Shown here: piece after piece, positions 1 to 6,086 of the stretch | Numbering within the stretch: position 1 is the first letter of the stretch | Layout: each line of letters opens with the position of its first letter | Source of the DNA: an uncultured Spartobacteria bacterium | Lineage (GTDB): Bacteria; Verrucomicrobiota; Verrucomicrobiae; Chthoniobacterales; UBA6821 | Length of the DNA stretch: 14,445 nt | Assembly (NCBI GenBank): GCA_903919105.1 | Contig: CAIXGT010000041.1 | Span: forward strand, 1 to 14,445 | Direction of reading: 5' to 3' | Translations under genes and position numbers: made by a program | Notes under the pieces: generated by a model | Databases searched by the model: none | What the model saw: the letters and a program-made list of their open reading frames with translations, nothing else | Told to the model about the DNA's origin: nothing

Positions 1-27
1 CCTAGGTTCCTGGTTCCGTTGATGGGT

Positions 28-729
28 TTAGTTCTTCAGGAAGGGGGTTGCATCCACAAGAATGCCAGGCAACATCGTGGCAGCGATTGTCAGAGACTCG
101 ACATAGGCACCCTTGGCAGTTGCCGGGCGAGACTTGATAACCGCCTCGATCACGGCGCGACCGTTGTCGAGAAGTTGTGACTCACTGAAGGAGAACTTGC
201 CGACGGGAACGGCGATGTTGCCGTTCTTATCGAGCTTAAACTCGACGCGTCCAGCCTTCACTTCTAGGACAGCCTTGGCGGTGTCATCGCTGACTGTTCC
301 GGTCTTGGGATTAGGCATCAACCCCCTGGGTCCGAGAACCTTACCTAGCTTGCGGACCTCGGTCATTGCTGCCGGGGTCGCGATGGCGACATCGAAGTCG
401 GAAAATCCGCCTTGGACTTTCTTGAGAAGATCATCAAAACCAACAAACTCGGCTCCCGCTTCCTGAGCGGCTGTAGCTGCTGCACCCGTTGCAAAGACAA
501 GGACGCGGACGTTCTTGCCGCTGCCATGGGGCAGAGGGCATGTGCCGCGGACCATCTGGTCGCTCTGCTTGGGGTCAACACCAAGGCGCATCGAGACGGT
601 GACCGTCTGGTCGAACTTGGTGGGAGGCATCTTCTTGAGGACGCTCAGGGCGTCGCTCAAAGGATATTTGCGCCCTTGCTCAACGAGCTCATTGGCGGCG
701 CGGTAACGTTTGCTACGGGTGTTTTGCAT
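28..729 (-). CDS. rplA: 50S ribosomal protein L1
   Basis: L1 binds 23S rRNA at the mobile L1 stalk of the large subunit, helps release the E-site tRNA, and in many bacteria represses its own operon. The protein shows the L1 signatures: an N-terminal [10 protein letters not shown] segment, a central [19 protein letters not shown] stretch, and the conserved [19 protein letters not shown] loop. I chose the ATG at 729, giving 233 aa, close to the usual 229-235. The open frame reaches back to 861, but the extra 44 residues resemble no L1 N-terminus and overlap the 3' end of rplK. The start has no Shine-Dalgarno at normal distance; a perfect AGGAGGT lies 28 nt upstream instead. The gene follows rplK by 55 nt and is surely cotranscribed. 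Downstream, 27 nt remain before the window edge, where rplJ would be expected. Confidence 0.97.
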   Translation of the reverse strand: MQNTRSKRYRAANELVEQGRKYPLSDALSVLKKMPPTKFDQTVTVSMRLGVDPKQSDQMVRGTCPLPHGSGKNVRVLVFATGAAATAAQEAGAEFVGFDDLLKKVQGGFSDFDVAIATPAAMTEVRKLGKVLGPRGLMPNPKTGTVSDDTAKAVLEVKAGRVEFKLDKNGNIAVPVGKFSFSESQLLDNGRAVIEAVIKSRPATAKGAYVESLTIAATMLPGILVDATPFLKN

Positions 730-784
730 GTTGTGTTGCAGTTCAAGCGGTCCGAAGACCTCCTGCGGTTGGTTTTTTGTTAAA

Positions 785-1210
785 TTATGCTTCGATCTCA
801 ATACCCATCTGGCGGGCGGTACCACAGAGGGTTCGGAAGGCGGCTTCCTCACTGTTGGCATTCATGTCCTTCATCTTGATCTTCACGAGATCCATGACCT
901 GCTTCTTGGTGAGCTTGGCCACCTTGACCTTGTTCGGCTCCTTGGAACCGGAAGCGATACCCGCTGCCTTCTTGAGGAGCACTCCGGAGGGAGGCTGCTT
1001 GGTGATGAAAGTGAAGGATTTGTCCTTATAGACAGTAATGACGACGGGCAGGATATCGCCGGCCTGTTTCTGCGTTGCGGCATTGAACTCCTTACAGAAG
1101 GCCATGATGTTGACACCCTGCTGACCAAGTGCGGGCCCTACCGGAGGGGCTGGATTGGCCTGTCCGGCTGGGATCTGAAGTTTGATCTGTCCTGTGATTT
1201 CTTTGGCCAT
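785..1210 (-). CDS. rplK: 50S ribosomal protein L11
   Basis: L11 forms the base of the L7/L12 stalk at the GTPase-associated centre of 23S rRNA. The 141-aa length is standard. The N-terminal domain shows [20 protein letters not shown], with the proline-rich thiostrepton-region signature. The C-terminal rRNA-binding domain shows [17 protein letters not shown] and ends [10 protein letters not shown], as in the family. The ATG at 1210 begins the canonical [17 protein letters not shown]-terminus; no clear Shine-Dalgarno precedes it. It is the first gene of the leftward L11-L1 unit. In many bacteria secE-nusG lie directly upstream, but here the upstream neighbour is a divergent algH-like gene. Confidence 0.98.
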   Translation of the reverse strand: MAKEITGQIKLQIPAGQANPAPPVGPALGQQGVNIMAFCKEFNAATQKQAGDILPVVITVYKDKSFTFITKQPPSGVLLKKAAGIASGSKEPNKVKVAKLTKKQVMDLVKIKMKDMNANSEEAAFRTLCGTARQMGIEIEA

Positions 1211-1297
1211 GGTTCGAGTTTGGAGAGGGTGAAAAAGGAAAGTTGAAAAAGAATGCGCGAGTCTGCCTAGTGCCGTTTACGGCGAAAAAGGGTGGGA

Positions 1298-1326
1298 ATA
1301 AAAGCTGATCCGGTCCCTAGGGGCAA
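1298..1326 (-). promoter_or_regulatory. candidate sigma70-type promoter for rplK-rplA
   Basis: On the minus strand TTGCCC (1326-1321) and TTTTAT (1303-1298) are separated by exactly 17 nt, each matching the -35 and -10 consensus at 4 of 6 positions. This would leave a leader of roughly 80 nt before rplK, containing a small GCCG/CGGC hairpin around 1272-1283. An AT-rich tract (1330-1349) lies just upstream, where an UP-like element could sit. The call rests on pattern match and position only. The rest of 1211-1475, the divergent spacer between rplK and algH, shows nothing else I can name. Confidence 0.3.
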
Positions 1327-1475
1327 GAGATTTTTTGATTTTTTTATTGCAACCCCCAAGCGGCCTCCCTTTTCACATTTCTTCACCACTCTCCGATAGT
1401 GCTCCCTCAAGTATCCAGCATCCAACTTCGCCATCCAGGATTGATCTGTCCCTCAAGAGGGTTGAAAATACTTCC

Positions 1476-2072
1476 GTGCGTCTTAAGCAACCTCTTCCAG
1501 CTGAATCTCACTACGCAGGCTTACTTCTAGTGGCTCTTCCGTCCCTACGGGACCCGAGTTTCCGGCGGACCATACTCTTCCTTACCCACCACGATCAGGA
1601 GGGCGCCATGGGTTTCATCCTGAACCGCCCTAGGAATGAGAGCCTGGGGGAACTAACTGAGTCACCGATGGATTTAGCCGCCGTGTCTGTTTTCGAGGGA
1701 GGCCCTGTGGAACAGCAGCATCTGATCCTGACCCGCCTGCTCTGGAAGGAAACGGGGGTGCGTTTCCAGTCGCTCGGAGAGGAGGATCTTTTCCAACTGA
1801 ATGCTGAAGAAGATCAGGATGGCGCTCCCGGCTCCGTTAATAACAAACATCAGCATCTCAGGGCTTTTACCGGCTATGCAGGATGGACGGCAGGACAGCT
1901 CGAGCAAGAGATCGCTGAACAATCCTGGCACCTTCTTAAACCCACAGCCGACATGCTGCACCCTGTGAGCACTACTGAAGATGGCATCACGCGCTGGAAG
2001 GCGATCATGAAAAAACTTGGATCGATGCATCATTTGCTCGCCCAGGCACCGGATGATCCCGGTATGAATTGA
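1476..2072 (+). CDS. YqgE/AlgH family protein
   Basis: This is a conserved cytoplasmic YqgE/AlgH (UPF0301) protein of poorly defined biochemical function; the name AlgH comes from alginate regulation in Pseudomonas. Family marks are LLLVALPSLRDPSFRRTI near the N-terminus, then HHDQEGAMGFILNRP, a FEGGPV segment, and the C-terminal FTGYAGWTAGQLEQEI block followed by a tryptophan-containing KAIMKKLG tail. The open frame begins at a TTG at 1335, but its first 47 residues look non-coding and no in-frame ATG precedes the conserved core. I chose the GTG at 1476, giving 198 aa against a typical 185-200; an AGAGGG lies 14 nt upstream, a little far. It is divergent from rplK and convergent with cerR. 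Confidence 0.85.
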   Translation: MRLKQPLPAESHYAGLLLVALPSLRDPSFRRTILFLTHHDQEGAMGFILNRPRNESLGELTESPMDLAAVSVFEGGPVEQQHLILTRLLWKETGVRFQSLGEEDLFQLNAEEDQDGAPGSVNNKHQHLRAFTGYAGWTAGQLEQEIAEQSWHLLKPTADMLHPVSTTEDGITRWKAIMKKLGSMHHLLAQAPDDPGMN

Positions 2073-2151
2073 TCGTTGAGGGATGAAACTTGAGACCTGA
2101 AAGGTGAAATGAAGAACCGAGATCTCTAGTGCCCACTCAGGTTTTTCCAGT

Positions 2152-3153
2152 TCAGATCTTTCCCTGTTTCTTCAACCACTCCGCCGTGGAGCGTAGGGTG
2201 GTCTCAAGGTTGCCTTCTAAACGGGGACTCCATCCGAAATGTTTGGAAAAGGGATCAGAATCGCAGACCCAGCGGTCGGGCAGAATTTCCCGCACGCGGT
2301 CACGCCCCAGGCTGGGTGCGGCGGCTCGCCATGCCGGGACGATGTCAATGGCCAGAGAAGCGAGTTGGATCGCAGCATGAGGCAGCGCTAGCGTTATTCC
2401 ATGCGCATTGATGGCCCTGGCAGCCGTCGCAATTAATTCATGGTCAGTGATCGTGGTAAGGGAGCCGAGATAGAAGGGACCATGCTTCGCCCAGTCGGCG
2501 GGCGCAATAAGCGCAGCCGCCAGAATCGCGTTGCACAGATCCTCGACATCGATCCAGCTGTAATGCTTCGGAGCGAAGCCCGGCTTAACCCGCACGGCAC
2601 CGGCAGCCATCTTGAAGAGTGGAAGCGTGGCGGCATCGCGCGGCCCGAGCACCATCGGTGGGCGCAGGATCAGGAGGCGACGACCGAGGCGATTGCGAAG
2701 TTCCCGCTCCATGGTGAGCTTCGATGCACCATAAAGGGAGACGGGTTGATCCTCGTCATCCATCGAGCGCGCATTCTTCCCCCGCGCCGTGGGCCCTCCA
2801 GCGGCCTGGGAGGAGAGAACGATGATCCGGGCCGTCCTCGGCAACTGGGCCATCAGGCGCAGGGTGCCCTCAACATTCGTTGCAAAATACTCCTCGCGGC
2901 TCCGTGCAAAGAGCAGCCCTGCCGCATGGATTACTAGATCAGGAGACGTGCCCAGAGGGAGCGTCCAGAAGTCCCCGGTGACACGGCAGGGGGCGAATCG
3001 CTCGTCGGAGATCCCCTCACCCTCAAGTTGGGAGCGGAGCTTTTCCAGATCGCGAACCGGAAGAATGATCCGGCTCCAGCGGGAGTCACGATGAAGCTTA
3101 AGCAACAGATTCCGTCCTACAAATCCCGTGGAGCCAGTCAGCAGAAGTTCCAT
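2152..3153 (-). CDS. cerR: ceramide reductase-like NAD(P)-dependent epimerase/dehydratase family protein (CerR)
   Basis: This is an extended short-chain dehydrogenase of 333 aa. The Rossmann nucleotide motif GSTGFVG lies at residues 7-13, the active-site serines at about 114-115 (VLSSQA), and the YxxxK catalytic pair is Y141/K145 (YGASK). A substrate-domain segment LRPPMVLGPRD follows near 163-173. By family alone it could act on many substrates. It is the last gene of an operon with spt and bcerS, and in Caulobacter a reductase of this family (CerR) reduces 3-ketoceramide to dihydroceramide, so I infer that role. The ATG at 3153 begins MELLLTGSTGFVG, with the Rossmann strand right at the N-terminus. 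The open frame extends to 3237, but that extension overlaps bcerS and is not needed. The gap to bcerS is 44 nt. Confidence 0.8.
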   Translation of the reverse strand: MELLLTGSTGFVGRNLLLKLHRDSRWSRIILPVRDLEKLRSQLEGEGISDERFAPCRVTGDFWTLPLGTSPDLVIHAAGLLFARSREEYFATNVEGTLRLMAQLPRTARIIVLSSQAAGGPTARGKNARSMDDEDQPVSLYGASKLTMERELRNRLGRRLLILRPPMVLGPRDAATLPLFKMAAGAVRVKPGFAPKHYSWIDVEDLCNAILAAALIAPADWAKHGPFYLGSLTTITDHELIATAARAINAHGITLALPHAAIQLASLAIDIVPAWRAAAPSLGRDRVREILPDRWVCDSDPFSKHFGWSPRLEGNLETTLRSTAEWLKKQGKI

Positions 3154-3197
3154 AAAAAAGTGATTCCCGATCTCGATCAGGAGAATCTTTGCAGAGG

Positions 3198-4349
3198 CTA
3201 GAGAGCCTTCTCGAAAATCTCGTAGGTCCGGGAACAATGGCCGCCCATGAGTTTCGCGGCCTCTAGAATCTCCACATTATTGGCTTCCACCCAAGAGACT
3301 TCCACAACGCTGTGCTTCACTTTTGAAACCATGAAGCTCTCATAAAAGAGGAGAGCGCTCAGTCCCTTGTCGCGATAATCGGGCTCGACACCCAACACAC
3401 AAAGTCGGCTGGTCTTTGGCTTGCAGATCTGTAGTCGAAGCGCCATCTCCAGAAAGCGGAGGATCCCCTTGCGGCCTCGAGAGGCATGGAACACCTCGTT
3501 CACATTCGGGAGGGTGAGTGAGAATCCGACCTCCTTTCCATCCATGCAGACAAAAAAAATCATCTTGGGATCTGCGATCGCCTTAAGGTCATCAGCAGAG
3601 TGAAGCAAATCATCCAACGCGATCGGATAGAATCCCCAGTTCCGATCCAGTGTGATGTTGTAGAGCCGATGAATAATCTCCATTTCCTTCGGCAGATTTT
3701 TCATATCGAGGGACCGCACTGTAACGCTGTTACGATTTCTAATGCGATTCACGATCTTGCTCACTCGCTCAGGAGGATCGTTGTGCAGCGGAACATCATA
3801 GGCGGCAAGAGTGCGGACGACCTCCAGGCCCGCTGCCTTGTAGACCTCGGCATAATAAGGGGGATTCCAAGGCATCGAAACAGAGGTCGGCCTGTCATTC
3901 CCCTCAGTCAGCACCCCACAATCGTCATTGATGGACGGGTTATAAGGACCACGCATGATGGTCATACCCTTCTCCTTCAGGATCTTAGCCGCCGCATCGA
4001 TAAGCGCTTTTGCCACCGAGGAGTCGTTGATGAAATCGAAGAATCCGAAAAAGCCGACTGAGTCCTTGCTATAGTTGTTGTGGGAGCGGTTGACAATGGC
4101 AGCAATGCGCCCGACTGGCTTCCCATCGCGGTACGCGATGAGGGGAATAATCTCCCCGTGCTTCTTTAAGAAAACGGACTTCGGGCCAATAAGGCCGACG
4201 ACACTACCGGGAAACGGCGGCGTGAAGCTCGGATCCGTTCCGTGAAGAATTTCCGGAATCGACTCGAACTTCTTCAGCTCCGCCGCGCTGTGGCAAGGCA
4301 AAATCGAAAACGTTCCGGCGGCGGCCTGGTTCTGTGTATGCTGGGTCAT
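3198..4349 (-). CDS. bcerS: bacterial ceramide synthase-like GNAT-fold N-acyltransferase (bCerS)
   Basis: This 383-aa protein resembles the bacterial ceramide synthase family, which transfers an acyl chain to the amine of 3-ketosphinganine. It is unrelated to eukaryotic TLC-domain ceramide synthases. Visible family features are the N-terminal ILHGTDPSFTPPFPG (34-48), VGFFGFFDF (98-106), MRGPYNPSINDDCGVLTEG (132-150), the MPWNPPYY segment (159-166), and a C-terminal GNAT-like half with LGVEPDYRDKGLSALLFYE (319-337). The ATG at 4349 is preceded by AGGGA with a 6-nt spacer, the best ribosome-binding site in the operon. The 5' 146 nt overlap the spt frame, but the conserved N-terminus begins in that stretch, so bcerS is the constrained frame there. 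No transmembrane segment is obvious, so it is probably cytoplasmic or peripheral. Confidence 0.82.
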   Translation of the reverse strand: MTQHTQNQAAAGTFSILPCHSAAELKKFESIPEILHGTDPSFTPPFPGSVVGLIGPKSVFLKKHGEIIPLIAYRDGKPVGRIAAIVNRSHNNYSKDSVGFFGFFDFINDSSVAKALIDAAAKILKEKGMTIMRGPYNPSINDDCGVLTEGNDRPTSVSMPWNPPYYAEVYKAAGLEVVRTLAAYDVPLHNDPPERVSKIVNRIRNRNSVTVRSLDMKNLPKEMEIIHRLYNITLDRNWGFYPIALDDLLHSADDLKAIADPKMIFFVCMDGKEVGFSLTLPNVNEVFHASRGRKGILRFLEMALRLQICKPKTSRLCVLGVEPDYRDKGLSALLFYESFMVSKVKHSVVEVSWVEANNVEILEAAKLMGGHCSRTYEIFEKAL

Positions 4350-5535
4350 CGAAAGTCCCTAGTTCTCTCGCAATCTTGGCGAAGATGTCGAGTACCTTGT
4401 CGAGATCCTCCTCCGTATGGGTCGACATGAAACTGGTGCGGACGATCGCCTCACCATAACGAACGGCTGGGTAAATAGCGGGTATGGCGAAGACACCCTC
4501 CTCGAAGAGACGCTGGGCGAAGGCGAACGCTTTGGCCTCGCTGCCGATAAGGATCGGAACGATCGGGCTCTGGGTCGAGCCAATCTTGAATCCGATCGAC
4601 TTGAACCCTTCATGCATCTTGCGGGTGTTGCGCCAGAGCATCTCGATGCGCTCCGGTTCCGCCTGCATGATTTCGAGGGCCTTGAGGACTCCACCGACCA
4701 CGGCTGGAGCAAGCGAGGCAGTGAAGATGAAGCAGCGGGCCTTGTGCTTTACGAACTCGATCATCTCATGCGAACCGGAGATGAAACCACCCATGGAACC
4801 GAAGGACTTGGAAAAGGTTCCCATGACGATCTCGACATCGTCATTGACCCCGTAGTGATGGACCACGCCGCGCCCTTGAGGTCCGACCACACCGAGTGAA
4901 TGGGCCTCGTCGACATACATGATGGCGTCATATTCCTTGGCTGCCTTCACCATCGGCGGCAGGTCAGCCATATCACCGGACATACTGAAGACGCCATCCA
5001 TGATAATGAGACGGCCTGACTCCTCAGGGATGCGCTTGAGTCTGTTGCGAAGAGCATCCTCAGAGTTGTGACGGTAGGGAACCAGCTTTGCCGGGGCTAC
5101 CTGGCAACCTTCGATGATCGAGGCATGGTTCTCACGGTCGCAGAGAATGAAATCATCGGCCTCGGTCAGAGCGGCAAGAGCACCCTGATTGGCAAAAAAA
5201 CCGGTGGAAAAAAGCAGAGCACTTTCACGGCCGAGGAAAGCTGCCAACGCCTCTTCCAGTTCATTATGGAGGGAGATTGTGCCATTAAGCAGGCGGGAAC
5301 CAGTGCATCCGGCACCAAACTGGCGGGTCGCATCGCAGGCCGCCTCAACGATACGGGGATCCTGGGCCAGACCGAGGTAGTTGTTCGACCCGATCATGAT
5401 CTTCTCCTCGCCACCGCAGACAACATGGTTCCCGTAGCTCTGCTCGATGCAGCGGAAATACGGGTAGAATCCCTGGGCTCGGGCATCTGCCGAATCGCTA
5501 TACTCTCGGCACTTCTGGAAGAGGTCTCTGGCCAT
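4204..5535 (-). CDS. spt: serine palmitoyltransferase (PLP-dependent alpha-oxoamine synthase)
   Basis: The enzyme condenses L-serine with a long-chain acyl thioester to 3-ketosphinganine, the committed step of sphingolipid synthesis. It is a fold-type I PLP enzyme of the alpha-oxoamine synthase family. Visible residues are the cofactor-stacking H137 (ENHASI), D209 and H212 (VDEAH), and the Schiff-base lysine K243 (GTFSKSFGSMGG), followed by the RTSFMSTHT segment near 366-374. The N-terminal GFYPYFR and IGSNNYLGL match the Bacteroides-type serine palmitoyltransferase better than glycine C-acetyltransferase or 8-amino-7-oxononanoate synthase. Operon context with bcerS and cerR supports this. 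The family core ends at about residue 393 (KIARELG). The last 50 residues are low-conservation sequence read out of frame through the start of bcerS and look like a spurious extension. The ATG at 5535 has only a weak AGAAAG upstream. Confidence 0.87.
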   Translation of the reverse strand: MARDLFQKCREYSDSADARAQGFYPYFRCIEQSYGNHVVCGGEEKIMIGSNNYLGLAQDPRIVEAACDATRQFGAGCTGSRLLNGTISLHNELEEALAAFLGRESALLFSTGFFANQGALAALTEADDFILCDRENHASIIEGCQVAPAKLVPYRHNSEDALRNRLKRIPEESGRLIIMDGVFSMSGDMADLPPMVKAAKEYDAIMYVDEAHSLGVVGPQGRGVVHHYGVNDDVEIVMGTFSKSFGSMGGFISGSHEMIEFVKHKARCFIFTASLAPAVVGGVLKALEIMQAEPERIEMLWRNTRKMHEGFKSIGFKIGSTQSPIVPILIGSEAKAFAFAQRLFEEGVFAIPAIYPAVRYGEAIVRTSFMSTHTEEDLDKVLDIFAKIARELGTFDDPAYTEPGRRRNVFDFALPQRGGAEEVRVDSGNSSRNGSELHAAVSR

Positions 5536-5625
5536 TGCTTTCTGATAGGAAAATCGCAGGAATCGGAGGACGTGTAAATGCTTTCGTGCATCCGCGCAGG
5601 GCGAAAACAGAGTAGAAAGCAGTAA

Positions 5626-5708
5626 AAAAATCGGGCGACAGGATTATCCCAGCAGGCTGGGCTCTGCAAAAATGGCTTCGCTCAGGAGCAATGCGCACAG
5701 CGCAGGCA
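5626..5708. repeat. direct repeat A, copy 1 (tRNA-tail unit)
   Basis: This copy matches 5821-5904 at about 81 of 84 positions: one G is missing in the G-run, plus two substitutions. It begins with a degenerate copy of the tRNA-Pro 3' end (read on the minus strand) and contains the palindrome CCCAGCAGGCTGGG at 5648-5661. It lies in a gene-free stretch of about 400 bp between spt and tRNA-Pro. The 82 nt that follow (5709-5790) have no counterpart in copy 2 and show nothing recognisable. Confidence 0.85.
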
Positions 5709-5790
5709 ATACATCGCCGAGGGGTCGGCATGGATAGACTGTGCGGCAGCACAGCCCTTTAGGGTGAGCCGAGCGGGCGCGAGCGAATCA

Positions 5791-5841
5791 ATCGAACTGA
5801 AGTTCTCATCCTGTCGAAAGAAAAATCGGGGCGACAGGATT
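5791..5841. repeat. direct repeat C, copy 1
   Basis: This 51-nt block matches 5905-5955 at 49 positions and includes TCGAACTGAAGTTCTCATCC. Its right end carries 15 nt of tRNA-Pro 3' end plus the T-run flank. It contains an inverted repeat, ATCCTGTCG (5808-5816) and CGACAGGAT (5832-5840), and a short palindrome, GAACTGAAGTTC (5794-5805). Confidence 0.85.
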
Positions 5842-5904
5842 ATCCCAGCAGGCTGGGCTCTGCAAAAATGGCTTCGCTAAGGAGCAATGCGCACAGCGCG
5901 GGCA
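5821..5904. repeat. direct repeat A, copy 2 (tRNA-tail unit)
   Basis: This is the second copy of the 84-nt A block, with an intact GGGGCGACAGGATT at its left end that exactly matches the 3' end of tRNA-Pro. It is followed directly by repeat C copy 2, so A plus C form a tandem unit of about 120 nt that ends inside the tRNA gene. Confidence 0.85.
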
Positions 5905-5955
5905 GTCGAACTGAAGTTCTCATCCTGTCGAGAGAAAAATCGGGGCGACAGGATT
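5905..5955. repeat. direct repeat C, copy 2, overlapping the tRNA-Pro 3' end
   Basis: This block matches 5791-5841 at 49 of 51 positions. Its right 16 nt (5940-5955) are the genuine 3' end of tRNA-Pro, which shows that the repeat unit was copied from the tRNA tail and its trailer. The inverted repeat ATCCTGTCG (5922-5930) and CGACAGGAT (5946-5954) pairs trailer sequence with the tRNA's own T-arm and acceptor strand. Confidence 0.85.
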
Positions 5956-6013
5956 CGAACCTGCGACTTCTTGGTCCCAAACCAAGCGCTCTACCAAGCT
6001 GAGCTACGCCCCG
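5940..6013 (-). tRNA. tRNA-Pro (anticodon UGG)
   Basis: The minus strand folds as a complete 74-nt tRNA. The acceptor arm is CGGGGCG paired with CGCCCCG, with discriminator A at 5940. The D-arm stem is GCTC/GAGC. The anticodon arm is CTTGG-TTTGGGA-CCAAG with anticodon TGG. The T-arm is GCAGG-TTCGAAT-CCTGT. CCA is not encoded; a T-run follows the discriminator directly. The gene stands alone between the GH130 gene (73 nt upstream) and the repeat region (downstream). The anticodon reads CCA and probably other proline codons by wobble. Confidence 0.97.
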
Positions 6014-6086
6014 GAGGTGAAAGAACCTACCCTCATTGGTCGGGAATGTGCAAGAAGCGTCTAGGGCGCCTCTGATAAATGGTTCC

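Noticed and set aside
730..861. 44-residue N-terminal extension of L1
   Set aside because: It overlaps rplK, resembles no L1 N-terminus, and the ATG at 729 gives the normal length.
710..1246. Rightward 178-codon open frame opposite rplK and the start of rplA
   Set aside because: It is antisense to confidently identified ribosomal protein genes and has no recognisable domain.
2073..2151. Bidirectional terminator between the convergent algH-like gene and cerR
   Set aside because: No stable stem followed by a T-run was found on either strand.
2440..2937. Rightward 165-codon open frame opposite cerR
   Set aside because: It is a shadow of the reductase gene; the Rossmann and YxxxK motifs are on the other strand.
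3154..3237. 28-residue N-terminal extension of CerR
   Set aside because: It overlaps bcerS, and the Rossmann fold starts directly at the ATG at 3153.
5626..5955. CRISPR-like array
   Set aside because: There are only two repeat units, of different spacing, with no uniform spacers and no cas genes; they derive from the tRNA tail.
5887..6075. Rightward 62-codon open frame with GDRIRTCDFLVPNQALYQAELRP-like text
   Set aside because: It is the antisense translation of tRNA-Pro, a well-known kind of spurious protein entry.
6014..6086. Promoter or terminator between the GH130 gene and tRNA-Pro
   Set aside because: A weak TTGCAC was seen, but no acceptable -10 at the right distance; GGCGCC is too short a palindrome to call a terminator.
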